The position numbers and the translations under genes are program-made. Of a DNA stretch of 64,000 nucleotides, positions 11,912 through 20,119 are shown piece by piece. Source of the stretch: Bacillota bacterium (GTDB lineage Bacteria > Bacillota > Desulfotomaculia > Desulfotomaculales > Desulforudaceae); NCBI GenBank assembly GCA_040757205.1, contig JBFLXL010000004.1, positions 62,001 through 126,000 on the forward strand, in the 5' to 3' direction. The notes below the pieces were generated by a model. The model had not been told where the DNA came from, ran no database searches, and saw only the letters and a program-made list of their open reading frames with translations. Positions within the stretch are counted from its first letter, which is position 1, and each line of letters opens with the position of its first letter.

Positions 11912-13495
11912 TCACCGTTCTTTGTCTTCACCACTTCTGAATTCTGGATTCTGGATTCCTCTCCCCTGGGAGAGGAGGGAGGTGCCCGTCATTTCCACCG
12001 GCTTGGGCAACCCCAGCAAGTCCAGAATTGTGGGGGCCACGTCCTGTAAGCCGCCCGGCCGCAGGGACCGGCCCGCCGCCGCCCCGCCGATGATCAGCAG
12101 CGGCACCGGGTTACAGGTATGAGCCGTAAGGGGACAGCCTTCGGCGTCGCACATGTGCTCGGCCTTGCCGTGATCCCCCACCACAAGCACCGTCCCGGCC
12201 TTGGCCAGCACCGCCTCCACGACCCGGCCCAGGCATTCGTCCACCGCCTCGACGGCCTTGACAGTGGCCGAAAGGTCTCCGGTGTGCCCAACCATGTCGG
12301 GATTGGCGTAATTCACAATGATTACGTCGTATTTTTCCATATTCGCCAGCAAAGTATCCGTTACCTCCCTGGCACTCATTTCCGGTTTCAAATCGTAAGT
12401 GGGCACTTTCGGGGAAGGGATCAGGAGCCGGTCTTCCCCGGGGTCGCACTTTTCCACGCCCCCGTTGAAAAAGAAAGTGACGTGCGCGTATTTTTCGGTC
12501 TCGGCCAGGCGGAGCTGGCGGAGGCCGTGCCGACTCAGGACGTTTCCCAGGGTGTTGGGCAGTTCCTGAGGACCGAAAGCGACCGGCGCTTCGATGGTCC
12601 GGTCGTACTGCGTGAGGCACACGAAGTCCGGAAAGACGGGCGCCGGACCGCGGTCGAAACCGCCGAATTCGGCGTCCGTGAAGGACCTGGTGATCTGGCG
12701 GGCCCGGTCCGGCCGGAAGTTGAAAAAAACCAGCGCGTCCCCGTCGCGCACCAGTCCGACCGGCCGGTCGTCCCGGACAATGACGGTCGGCTGGATAAAC
12801 TCGTCGGTTTCCCCCCGCTCGTAGCCCTGTTCCACGGCCTGCCGGGCCGAAGAAGCCTGAAAGCCCCGGCCCTGGACCATGGCCCGGTAGGCCCGGGCCG
12901 TGCGCTCCCAGCGCCGGTCCCGGTCCATGGCGTAGTACCGTCCCATTACCGAGGCCACCGCCCCGAAGCCGAGCGTCTTCAGCTTCTCCTCCAACGCGGC
13001 GATGTACTCCAGGGCGTTCGCCGGAGGTACGTCGCGGCCGTCCAGGAAAGCGTGCACGTATACGGAACGCTGATCCAGCCGCCCGGCCATCTCCAGCAGG
13101 GCGAACAGGTGGCTGATATGGCTGTGCACGCCGCCGTCGGACAAAAGCCCCATCAGGTGCAGGGTGCCGCCGTTTCCGCGCGAAGCCTCAATACTCGTGA
13201 TCAGGACTCCATTTTCAAAAAAACTCCCGTCCCTGACGGCACGGGTGATTCGAGTCAGATCCTGGTAGACGATCCGGCCGGCCCCGAGGTTCAGGTGCCC
13301 GACCTCGGAGTTCCCCATCTGGCCGGGGGGAAGCCCCACCTCCTCGCCCGCGCACTTGAGCACGGTGTGGGGCCAGTTGCTCAGGTACCGTTCCCAGTTG
13401 GGAGTGTCGGCCAGGGCGATGGCGTTCCCCTCCACCCGGTCCCCCAGGCCCCAACCGTCCAGAATCACCAGGACCAGCGGCGTGTTGCGGTTCAA
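11912..13495 (-). CDS. gpmI: 2,3-bisphosphoglycerate-independent phosphoglycerate mutase
   Basis: A 527-residue manganese enzyme of the alkaline phosphatase superfamily that interconverts 3- and 2-phosphoglycerate. Motifs are LVILDGWG at the N-terminus, the phosphoserine Ser63 in MGNSEVGH, HAFLDGRDVPP, the metal-binding NYANPDMVGHTG and VVGDHGKAEHM. The TTG start overlaps the tpiA stop as TTGA, so the genes are coupled. The normal end of the family is near TGTSLL. Here about 20 extra residues follow, including RGIQNPEFRS, encoded by the GAATCCAGAATCCAGAATTC repeat. The extension looks acquired and is probably tolerated at the exposed C-terminus. Confidence 0.96.
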   Translation of the reverse strand: MNRNTPLVLVILDGWGLGDRVEGNAIALADTPNWERYLSNWPHTVLKCAGEEVGLPPGQMGNSEVGHLNLGAGRIVYQDLTRITRAVRDGSFFENGVLITSIEASRGNGGTLHLMGLLSDGGVHSHISHLFALLEMAGRLDQRSVYVHAFLDGRDVPPANALEYIAALEEKLKTLGFGAVASVMGRYYAMDRDRRWERTARAYRAMVQGRGFQASSARQAVEQGYERGETDEFIQPTVIVRDDRPVGLVRDGDALVFFNFRPDRARQITRSFTDAEFGGFDRGPAPVFPDFVCLTQYDRTIEAPVAFGPQELPNTLGNVLSRHGLRQLRLAETEKYAHVTFFFNGGVEKCDPGEDRLLIPSPKVPTYDLKPEMSAREVTDTLLANMEKYDVIIVNYANPDMVGHTGDLSATVKAVEAVDECLGRVVEAVLAKAGTVLVVGDHGKAEHMCDAEGCPLTAHTCNPVPLLIIGGAAAGRSLRPGGLQDVAPTILDLLGLPKPVEMTGTSLLSQGRGIQNPEFRSGEDKER

Positions 13496-14262
13496 CCCCC
13501 CACCACCCCCCCGGTCTCCCGGATGATACCGGCGAAACTCTCGACCTTCAGGCTCGCCCCCCCCACCAGGGCCCCGTCGATGTCCGGCTGGGACATCAGG
13601 GCGCCGGTGTTTTCCGGCTTCACGCTGCCCCCGTACTGGATGCGGACCTGGTCGGCCGCCTCCCGGCCGAATAGTTCGCCCACCAGGACGCGGATGCGGG
13701 CGTTTACATCCTGGGTGTCCGCCGGGCCGGCGGTCCGGCCCGTGCCGATCGCCCACACCGGTTCGTAGGCGATGACCAACCCGGCCACCGCGTCGGCCGG
13801 CAATCCGGCCAGGCACCCCTGGACCTGGGCGGTGACCACTTCTTTTGTCCGGCCCGCTTCGCGCTCCTCCAGGGACTCCCCCACGCAGACGATCGGGACC
13901 AGCCCCCGGGAAAGCGCCGCCCGGGCTTTGCGGTTCACGTTCGCGTCGGTCTCCCCGAAATACTGCCGCCGCTCGGAGTGGCCGAGGATTACGTAGCGGC
14001 AGCCGATCTCCGCGAGCATCACCGGCGAAACCTCACCGGTAAAAGCCCCCTCGGTTTCCCAGAACATGTTCTGGGCGGCCAAGCCGATGGGCGACCCGGC
14101 CAACACCCCGGCCACCGGCACCAGGGCCGGAAACGGCGGGGCAATCACGATTTCCACGTTGTGAACGCCGGCACTCGCGTCTTGCAGCCGCCGCACGAAT
14201 TCCACGGCCTCCGACGGCGTCTTGTACATCTTCCAGTTACCGGCGATAATCGGCTTGCGCAA
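13492..14262 (-). CDS. tpiA: Triosephosphate isomerase
   Basis: A 256-residue TIM-barrel enzyme that interconverts dihydroxyacetone phosphate and glyceraldehyde 3-phosphate. The active site is complete: Asn/Lys in IAGNWKMYK at residues 7-15, the catalytic His in ILGHSERR near 96, the catalytic Glu in IAYEPVWAIGTG near 169, and the phosphate loop IQYGGSVKP. The TTG start has GGGAGGGGG upstream. It lies 18 bp after pgk and overlaps gpmI by four bases, the usual order of a glycolytic operon. Confidence 0.98.
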   Translation of the reverse strand: MRKPIIAGNWKMYKTPSEAVEFVRRLQDASAGVHNVEIVIAPPFPALVPVAGVLAGSPIGLAAQNMFWETEGAFTGEVSPVMLAEIGCRYVILGHSERRQYFGETDANVNRKARAALSRGLVPIVCVGESLEEREAGRTKEVVTAQVQGCLAGLPADAVAGLVIAYEPVWAIGTGRTAGPADTQDVNARIRVLVGELFGREAADQVRIQYGGSVKPENTGALMSQPDIDGALVGGASLKVESFAGIIRETGGVVGG

Positions 14263-14280
14263 AGCTTTGATTCCCCCTCC

Positions 14281-15462
14281 CTACCGGTCCTGCAGGACCG
14301 CCACCCCGGGGAGTTCCCGGCCCGCCAGCAATTTCAGCGAGGCGCCCCCGCCGGTGGACACGTGGTCCACCCGGTCGAGCACCCCCGCCTGTTTGACGGC
14401 CGCGACGGTATCTCCCCCGCCGACGATCGTGGTCGCTTCGGCGGCGGCGATCACCCGGGCCAAATCCAGCGTGCCGCGGTCGAACCCGGGCACCTCGAAA
14501 AGGCCGACCGGACCGTTCCAGAAAATGGTGCGGGCCGGCCGGAGCCGGTTGGCGTACAGGCGCACAGTGCCGGAACCCAGGTCAAAAGCCGCCCAGCCGA
14601 CGGGGATGCTCTCCACATCCACGGTCACCCTTTTCTCAGGCTGCTCCCGGTCGGGTGCCACCACCAGGTCGATCGGCAACGTGATCCGCTCCCCCCGGCC
14701 GGCCTTGGCCAACAGCGCCCTGGCCGTATCGAGCCGGTCGGCCTCGAACAGGGAAGCCTGGAGATTGTGACCCTGGGCGGCCAGAAACGTGTTCGCCATT
14801 CCGCCGCCGATCAGGAGGTAGTCGGCCTTCTCGATGAGGCGCTCCAGAACCCCGATCTTGTCCGAAATCTTCGCGCCCCCGATGACAGCCACGAACGGGC
14901 GTTCCGGAGCGGCCAACAACCGCCCCAGAATATCCAGTTCTCTCTCCAGGAGCAAACCGGCCACAGCCGGAAGGTGGGCGGCGATGCCGGCGGTGGAAGC
15001 GTGGGCGCGATGGGCGGTTCCGAAGGCGTCGTTGACGTAGAGGTCGGCCAGGGCCGCCAGGCGGGAGGCAAATTCAGGGTCGTTTTGTTCCTCTTCGGGG
15101 TAGAAGCGGACGTTCTCCAGCAGCATGATGTCACCCGCAGCCAGTTCCCGGGCGGCGGCTTCCGTCTCCGGACCCACGGCCTCCCCGGCGAAGCGCACCG
15201 GCCGTCCGGTCAGCGTGCCGAGTCTTTCGGCCACCGGCCGCAGGCTGAAACGGCCGTCGGGTCTTCCTTTGGGCCGGCCCAGGTGCGAGGCCAGAATTAC
15301 GGCCGCCCCGCCGGCGAGCAGGTACTCGATCGTGGGCAGACACGCGCGGATCCTGGTGTCGTCGGCCACCTTACCCTGTTCGTTGAAGGGGACGTTGAAG
15401 TCCACGCGCACAAAGACCCGTTTTCCACCGACGTCCACGTCCCGTATCGTTTTCTTGTGCAA
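14281..15462 (-). CDS. pgk: Phosphoglycerate kinase
   Basis: A 393-residue two-domain kinase that makes ATP from 1,3-bisphosphoglycerate. Visible motifs are KRVFVRVDFNVPF at residues 14-26, the substrate-binding SHLGRPKG, the hinge-proximal VIGGAKISDKIGVL, WNGPVGLFE and the nucleotide loop GGGDTVAAV with STGGGASL near the C-terminus. The TTG start has GGAGGGAG upstream. It lies 27 bp after gap and 18 bp before tpiA. All key residues and the length are normal. Confidence 0.98.
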   Translation of the reverse strand: MHKKTIRDVDVGGKRVFVRVDFNVPFNEQGKVADDTRIRACLPTIEYLLAGGAAVILASHLGRPKGRPDGRFSLRPVAERLGTLTGRPVRFAGEAVGPETEAAARELAAGDIMLLENVRFYPEEEQNDPEFASRLAALADLYVNDAFGTAHRAHASTAGIAAHLPAVAGLLLERELDILGRLLAAPERPFVAVIGGAKISDKIGVLERLIEKADYLLIGGGMANTFLAAQGHNLQASLFEADRLDTARALLAKAGRGERITLPIDLVVAPDREQPEKRVTVDVESIPVGWAAFDLGSGTVRLYANRLRPARTIFWNGPVGLFEVPGFDRGTLDLARVIAAAEATTIVGGGDTVAAVKQAGVLDRVDHVSTGGGASLKLLAGRELPGVAVLQDR

Positions 15463-15489
15463 ACGTTTCTCCCTCCGCAGTCGGCGGGG

Positions 15490-16533
15490 TTATGCCGATT
15501 CCGGAAATCCCCTGGACGCGATGTAGGCGGCCAGGTCCACCACCCGGCAGGAATAACCCCACTCGTTGTCGTACCAGGCCACCACCCGGACCAGATTCCC
15601 GCCCAGGACCATGGTTGAGGGGCCGTCAATGGTGGCGGAATGCGGGTCCCCGATGTAGTCGACCGAAACCAGGGGGGTATCTTCAAAGGCCAGCACGCCT
15701 TTGAGTTCGCCCGCGGCCGCTTCCCGCAGGGCGGCGTTGACTTCTTCCTCGGCGGCCTCCCGTTCGAGTTCGGCCACCAGGTCGACCACCGACACGTTCG
15801 GCACCGGAACCCGCAGGGCGAAGCCGTTGATCCGGCCCTCAAGCTCGGGCAGTATCCCGCCCACCGCCATGGCCGCGCCGGTGGTCGTGGGGACGATGGA
15901 CAGGGCGGCCGCCCGGCCCCGGCGGGGGTCCCGATAGGGCATGTCGAGCAACTGCTGGCCGTTGGTGTACGCGTGCACCGTGTTCATCAGCGCCTTGCGG
16001 ATCCCAAACTGCTCGTGCAGCACCTTGGCGACCGGAGCCAGGCAGTTGGTGGTGCAGGAAGCATTGGAGAGGATGTGGTGCCTTTCCGGGTCGTACAGGT
16101 GGTGGTTTACGCCCATCACCACCATCAGGTCCGCGTCGGCCGCCGGCGCGGTGACGATCACCTTCCGGCCTCCGGCCCGGAGGTGGCCCCCGGCCCGGGC
16201 GGCGTCCTTCAATACCCCGGTCGACTCGACCACGATGTCTGCTCCCAGGTCGGCCCACGGGAGAGCCGATGGGTCCGCTTCCGCAAGGACCTTGATTTCC
16301 CGGCCCCGGAACAGAAACACGTCGCCGAGGGCGCTCACTTCATCTTGAAACCGGCCGTGAACCGAATCGTGGCGGAGGCTGTACAGCAGGGATTCCGCGT
16401 ATGCGGGCGTTGCGGCGAGCCGCCGCGACCTGTGATTGACCGCCGCCACCTCGACGTCTTCACGGGCCAGGGCCGCGCGCATCACCAGCTTCCCGATCCG
16501 GCCGAACCCGTTGATACCCAGTCTCACCTTCAT
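15490..16533 (-). CDS. gap: Glyceraldehyde-3-phosphate dehydrogenase
   Basis: A 347-residue enzyme, first gene of the glycolytic operon. It has GINGFGRIGK at the N-terminus, the catalytic cysteine in SNASCTTNC near residue 157, the HAYTNGQQ loop and WYDNEWGYS at the end. The ATG follows GGGGAGGAG by eight bases. The coenzyme loop is unusual. After VAAVNH it reads RSRRLAATPAYAESL, so the aspartate that normally holds NAD is absent and three arginines occupy the loop. The loop is also a few residues longer. This suggests use of NADP or of both coenzymes, and perhaps a biosynthetic role, but that is inference. Confidence 0.96.
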   Translation of the reverse strand: MKVRLGINGFGRIGKLVMRAALAREDVEVAAVNHRSRRLAATPAYAESLLYSLRHDSVHGRFQDEVSALGDVFLFRGREIKVLAEADPSALPWADLGADIVVESTGVLKDAARAGGHLRAGGRKVIVTAPAADADLMVVMGVNHHLYDPERHHILSNASCTTNCLAPVAKVLHEQFGIRKALMNTVHAYTNGQQLLDMPYRDPRRGRAAALSIVPTTTGAAMAVGGILPELEGRINGFALRVPVPNVSVVDLVAELEREAAEEEVNAALREAAAGELKGVLAFEDTPLVSVDYIGDPHSATIDGPSTMVLGGNLVRVVAWYDNEWGYSCRVVDLAAYIASRGFPESA

Positions 16534-16600
16534 CAGCCGTACTCCTCCCCTAGTATGAGTTGTTCCCGTTCCGTCTAACCGGCCGAAGACGATTGGCCAC

Positions 16601-16629
16601 ATTATAACAGGCCGGGCAGCGGATGGTAA
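16601..16629 (-). promoter_or_regulatory. Promoter of the gap-pgk-tpiA-gpmI operon
   Basis: TTACCA (16629-16624) and a perfect TATAAT (16606-16601) are separated by 17 bases and lie 68 bp before the gap start. No CggR gene or evident operator is adjacent. Confidence 0.72.
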
Positions 16630-16652
16630 CCCCCGTATGCAATTCACCCGGC

Positions 16653-17594
16653 TCAGTTCCGGGTCTTGGAACCCAGGATCTGCCCGGCGATGTGTTCCAG
16701 CCTCCGCAGGCGATGGTTGACGCACGACTTGCTCAAGGGAGGCTGGGCCAACTCACCCAGTTCGCGCAGGCTGACTTCCGGATACTGCAGGCGCAGCCGG
16801 GCCACCTGGCGGAGCGGTGGGGAGAGGTTCTCCAGGCCCAACCGCTGCACCACCAGCCGGATGTGTTCCTCCTGGCGCATTCCGGCCGAAACCGTCTTGC
16901 CCAGGTTGGCCGTGTCACAGTTCACCAGCCGGTTCACCCGGTTGCGCATATCCTTGTAAACGCGGGTGTTTTCAAAATCAAGCAGGGCCGTGTGCGCTCC
17001 CATGAGCTTGAGCGCGTCGGCCACCTGCTCGCCGCCCTTGAGGTAGACGACCCAGCCCCGTTTGCGCGGGGAAAAACGCCCCTCCAGGCCAACCTTGCGC
17101 ATCAAGCCCGACAGGTCCGCTGCCAGGCGCTCGTCCCCGACGGCGATTTCCAGATGGTAGGCCCCCCGGGGACTGGAAACCGAGCCGCGGGCCAGGAACG
17201 CCCCCCGGAGGTAGGACCGCCGGCAGCATTCCCGGCCCACCAGGTCCCGCCTCAGACCGGGTCTGACCCTTAGGGAAGCAGTGAACAGGCCCGTCTCCAC
17301 CAGGGCGGGACCCAGGCCGTCCTGGCGGCCGATGCGCACCAAATACTCGTTGTTCTTCTTCAGCCGTGGCTTGCGGCGGATTTCCACCCGGGCGGCAAGT
17401 TTGAACTGCGTCTTCAACGCCTTGAAGACTTTGCGGGCGATCGCCGCATTTTCCGTCGTGACCAGCAGCTCCCCCGGTCCGCGGACCAGGCGGCCGTTAA
17501 GCTTGACCAGCGCCGCCAATTCGGCCAGCCGGCAGCAAGACGGCAACCCTTCGATCCGGGCCAGTTCGTCCTTGGTGTAGGCCGAAAACGACAC
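16653..17594 (-). CDS. whiA: Sporulation/cell-division regulator WhiA
   Basis: A 313-residue DNA-binding protein with a degenerate LAGLIDADG homing-endonuclease-like N-terminal region and a C-terminal helix-turn-helix. Family signatures are RSYLRGAFLARGSVSSP near residues 127-143, the NCDTANLGKTVSAG segment and the recognition helix region SLRELGELAQPPLSKSCVNHRLRRL. It starts at GTG. In most Firmicutes the order is rapZ-yvcK-whiA. Here rapZ lies 124 bp upstream and yvcK is absent between them. The role inferred from relatives is control of cell division and chromosome segregation. Confidence 0.95.
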   Translation of the reverse strand: MSFSAYTKDELARIEGLPSCCRLAELAALVKLNGRLVRGPGELLVTTENAAIARKVFKALKTQFKLAARVEIRRKPRLKKNNEYLVRIGRQDGLGPALVETGLFTASLRVRPGLRRDLVGRECCRRSYLRGAFLARGSVSSPRGAYHLEIAVGDERLAADLSGLMRKVGLEGRFSPRKRGWVVYLKGGEQVADALKLMGAHTALLDFENTRVYKDMRNRVNRLVNCDTANLGKTVSAGMRQEEHIRLVVQRLGLENLSPPLRQVARLRLQYPEVSLRELGELAQPPLSKSCVNHRLRRLEHIAGQILGSKTRN

Positions 17595-17718
17595 AGGCCA
17601 GCCCTGCCTCCCGCTGTTTGCTATTTATTATAGCACAATCATAAATAGTGCTGACCTAAAACTTCCCTAAAAGGTCTTTTTGTGTGAATCTATTCCCTGA
17701 TTAAAACATATGTGCCTA

Positions 17719-18600
17719 TTAATTTGCGCCGGCAGTGTCCCGGCCCAGGTCACGGTGCCGGACGACGATCCGGTGGTTGCGCTCCCGCAGTTGTTCTCCG
17801 AGCCAGTTGGCCAGCACCACCGACCGGTGCTTGCCGCCCGTGCACCCGATGGCCAACGTCAGCGTGGTCTTGCCCTCCCGGATATATTGCGGGATCAAGA
17901 AATCGAACAGGTTTTGCAGGTGGGAAAGAAACTCGCCGGTGATGGGCGCTTCGAAGACGTAGTCTTTTACCGCCTCTTCGAGCCCGGTCAGGGGCTGGAG
18001 TTGGGGTTCGTAATGGGGGTTGGGCAGAAACCGGACATCGATGACCAGGTCGGCGTCCAGGGGAATTCCGTACTTGTAGCCGAAAGAAACGGCGGTGATC
18101 GCCAAACGCTCCCGGTCTCCATTGCCACCGTAGAGGTTGGCTATCTCTTGCTTGAGCTGGGCCACGGAGAAATTGGAGGTGTCGATGATCTTGTGGGCCA
18201 GTCCGCGCAGTTCCCGCAGCGCCAGCCGTTCGGCCTCAATCCCTTCCACGATCTCCCCCGAGGTGCTCAACGGGTGCGGGCGCCTGGACTCCTTGAAGCG
18301 GCGCACCAAGGTCTCGTTTGAGGCCTCCAGGTAGAGGATTTCATAACGGAGACTCTGGTCTTTGAGGTCGTTCAACACGTCAAGGACGGTGGCGAAGAAC
18401 TCCCCTCCCCGGACGTCGACCACCAGCGCGATCCGCTCTATCTTTCCGGTGGTTTGGGCGCAAAGCTCGGCAAACTTAGGTATCAGCTTTGGGGGCAGAT
18501 TGTCGACACAAAAGAACCCCAGGTCCTCCAGACACCGTACGGCCTGGGTCTTGCCCGCTCCGGACAGACCGGTGACAATCAGGAGCCTGGTCCCCGCCAT
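17719..18600 (-). CDS. rapZ: RNase adapter / nucleotide-binding protein RapZ (YvcJ)
   Basis: A 293-residue P-loop protein with Walker A GLSGAGKT at residues 11-18, [15 protein letters not shown] just after it, VVDVRGG, and the C-terminal domain motif [19 protein letters not shown]. Enterobacterial RapZ guides RNase E in sensing glucosamine 6-phosphate. In Firmicutes, YvcJ binds and hydrolyses nucleotides and its partner is less clear. It lies 19 bp after the isomerase gene and so is probably co-transcribed with sugar metabolism genes. Confidence 0.95.
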   Translation of the reverse strand: MAGTRLLIVTGLSGAGKTQAVRCLEDLGFFCVDNLPPKLIPKFAELCAQTTGKIERIALVVDVRGGEFFATVLDVLNDLKDQSLRYEILYLEASNETLVRRFKESRRPHPLSTSGEIVEGIEAERLALRELRGLAHKIIDTSNFSVAQLKQEIANLYGGNGDRERLAITAVSFGYKYGIPLDADLVIDVRFLPNPHYEPQLQPLTGLEEAVKDYVFEAPITGEFLSHLQNLFDFLIPQYIREGKTTLTLAIGCTGGKHRSVVLANWLGEQLRERNHRIVVRHRDLGRDTAGAN

Positions 18601-18619
18601 GATTCATCACACCCCGGGT

Positions 18620-19687
18620 CTATTCGTGTTTGGCCAGTTCGTTTTTGAGGTGGTCGATCACCCGCACCGGACCGGGGTCGATCCCGGCCAGTGCCGCCAC
18701 ATACATGCTAGCGTAATCTCCCAGATAAATCAACGAATAGAGCCGGGCCGACTCAGTGGGGCCGGAGGCGTGAACCTCGGTCAGGCCGGCCGTCTTCCTG
18801 ACCATTTCCCGGGTAATCTTCATGCGGAGCCGCACCCGTGGGTGATCGGCGTCGTCTTTTAGGATGATGAGCCAAATCCGGCCCAGGAGGTCTCCGGGCT
18901 GTTCAAATCCGACCACCTCGTTGTGGTTGAGCTCGGGAAACACGTTCCAGTAGGCGGGCGCCTTGGCGTTCTCGTTGAGCTGCCCCTTCCAGCGCTGGGC
19001 GACCACCTCGGTGGTGCCCGAGGCGCCCCAGATCACGGGCAGCCGGTCCTGAAGGTTCAAGGCTAGTTGCTTGGCCGGGTTTTCGCGGGTCGGCGTCCGG
19101 GGGCCGTACCGGTCGCGGAGTTCCCGCAGGTGCACGGAAAGGCCTTCGACCTCGGCCCGCATCCCGGCGAAAAACCCCAGCCGCTCAAGCACGGCCACCA
19201 TCGGGATAAAAAGGTGCCCGGTCGCCGCGCGCGGGGCGATGCCGGCCGGCACGCGGATCACCGTTTGACCATCGGCGGCGGCTTTATCCCCCAGTTGCCC
19301 GCCGGTGGTGACCGCCACCACGGACGCCCCCCGCTCCCGAGCGGCATCGTAGGCGCTCAAGGTCTCCTCGGTGTTCCCGGAATAGCTGACCGCGAAGACC
19401 AGGGTGTCCTGGTTGACGTACCACGGCAGCGTGTAGTCCCGGTTGACCAGCACCGGGAGGTGCAGCTTGCCGGCGGCAAACACCCGCAAGAGGTCCCCGC
19501 CGATGGCCGAACCCCCGACACCGGTCACCAGGATCTGCCGCCAGTCCGTCACTTCGGGCAGGGGCGTTTCCCCGGCCAGGGACCAGGCTTGCTCACATTG
19601 TTCGGGCAGGTTCCAGGCCGCCTCGAACATCCCCGTGGAATCCAGTGCTCCCAATTCCCTTGCACTGTCCAACACACCACTCACCAT
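18620..19687 (-). CDS. Bifunctional phosphoglucose/phosphomannose isomerase
   Basis: A 355-residue double SIS-domain protein of the archaeal-type PGI/PMI family. It should interconvert glucose 6-phosphate or mannose 6-phosphate with fructose 6-phosphate. Motifs are VTGVGGSAIGGDLL near residue 53, VSYSGNTEETLSAY near 100, GIAPRAATGHLF, and the catalytic region ELNHNEVVGF in the second domain. The ATG follows AAGGAGG. Together with the nearby ROK glucokinase it feeds hexoses into the glycolytic operon upstream. Classical Pgi is not present in the window. Confidence 0.92.
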   Translation of the reverse strand: MVSGVLDSARELGALDSTGMFEAAWNLPEQCEQAWSLAGETPLPEVTDWRQILVTGVGGSAIGGDLLRVFAAGKLHLPVLVNRDYTLPWYVNQDTLVFAVSYSGNTEETLSAYDAARERGASVVAVTTGGQLGDKAAADGQTVIRVPAGIAPRAATGHLFIPMVAVLERLGFFAGMRAEVEGLSVHLRELRDRYGPRTPTRENPAKQLALNLQDRLPVIWGASGTTEVVAQRWKGQLNENAKAPAYWNVFPELNHNEVVGFEQPGDLLGRIWLIILKDDADHPRVRLRMKITREMVRKTAGLTEVHASGPTESARLYSLIYLGDYASMYVAALAGIDPGPVRVIDHLKNELAKHE

Positions 19688-19816
19688 ATCACCCTCCTTA
19701 AAGTTAAGGATCAGGACGGTCAGGACAATAACTTACGGAACACTTGCCTATCAGATCTCCTTGCCTTCAACTCCAACCTTTCTGGAATGTCGGAACCTAC
19801 CCTGAAAATCCCCTCG

Positions 19817-19873
19817 ATAAACACTTTCATTCCCGCATGAGCGACGATGAATCGTCGTGAGCGACTCCTCCGA
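19817..19873. repeat. 57-bp direct repeat, copy 1
   Basis: This is identical to 20003-20059 at 56 of 57 bases. It contains the palindrome CGACGAT-GA-ATCGTCG followed by GAGCGACTCCTCC. A related, diverged sequence lies at 45625-45653. Confidence 0.88.
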
Positions 19874-20002
19874 CTCCTCTGACTTGGCTCGATCCGGTGG
19901 GTTTCGGGGCCCACTTCGAGCACGTCCTCAGCGCAGGCCCGCCCAAGCCGTCTGATGGTGCCGCAGGCGGCATGGTTGTCTTCTCTGAAAATATAATCTG
20001 GA

Positions 20003-20059
20003 ATAAACACTTTCATTCCCGCATGAGCGACGATGAATCGTCGTAAGCGACTCCTCCGA
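20003..20059. repeat. 57-bp direct repeat, copy 2
   Basis: Second copy of the 19817-19873 unit, with one substitution (GTAAGCG for GTGAGCG). The two copies are 186 bp apart and in the same orientation. Confidence 0.88.
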
Positions 20060-20119
20060 AAGGTGTCCGCCGAAGTCACTCAGAATCATTCCGGCTGTAT
20101 CGCCGCAACATCCTCCGGT

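Larger units (their letters stand above)
19688..20119. other. 432-bp intergenic region with a duplicated 57-bp element
   Basis: No gene is supported here. It holds two 57-bp repeats, the motif ATGGTGCCGCAGGCGGCATGG at 19955 that recurs at 35656, and short open frames that read through the repeats and resemble nothing known. The ROK gene stop lies at its right edge. Confidence 0.5.

Noticed and set aside
12119-15618. Long open frames on the plus strand across gpmI, tpiA and pgk
   Set aside because: They run antisense to three genes with complete active sites and have no ribosome binding sites or known domains.
15490-16725. Longer N-terminus for gap reaching 16725
   Set aside because: The added residues are unlike GAPDH, and the ATG at 16533 has an ideal ribosome binding site and a promoter ahead of it.
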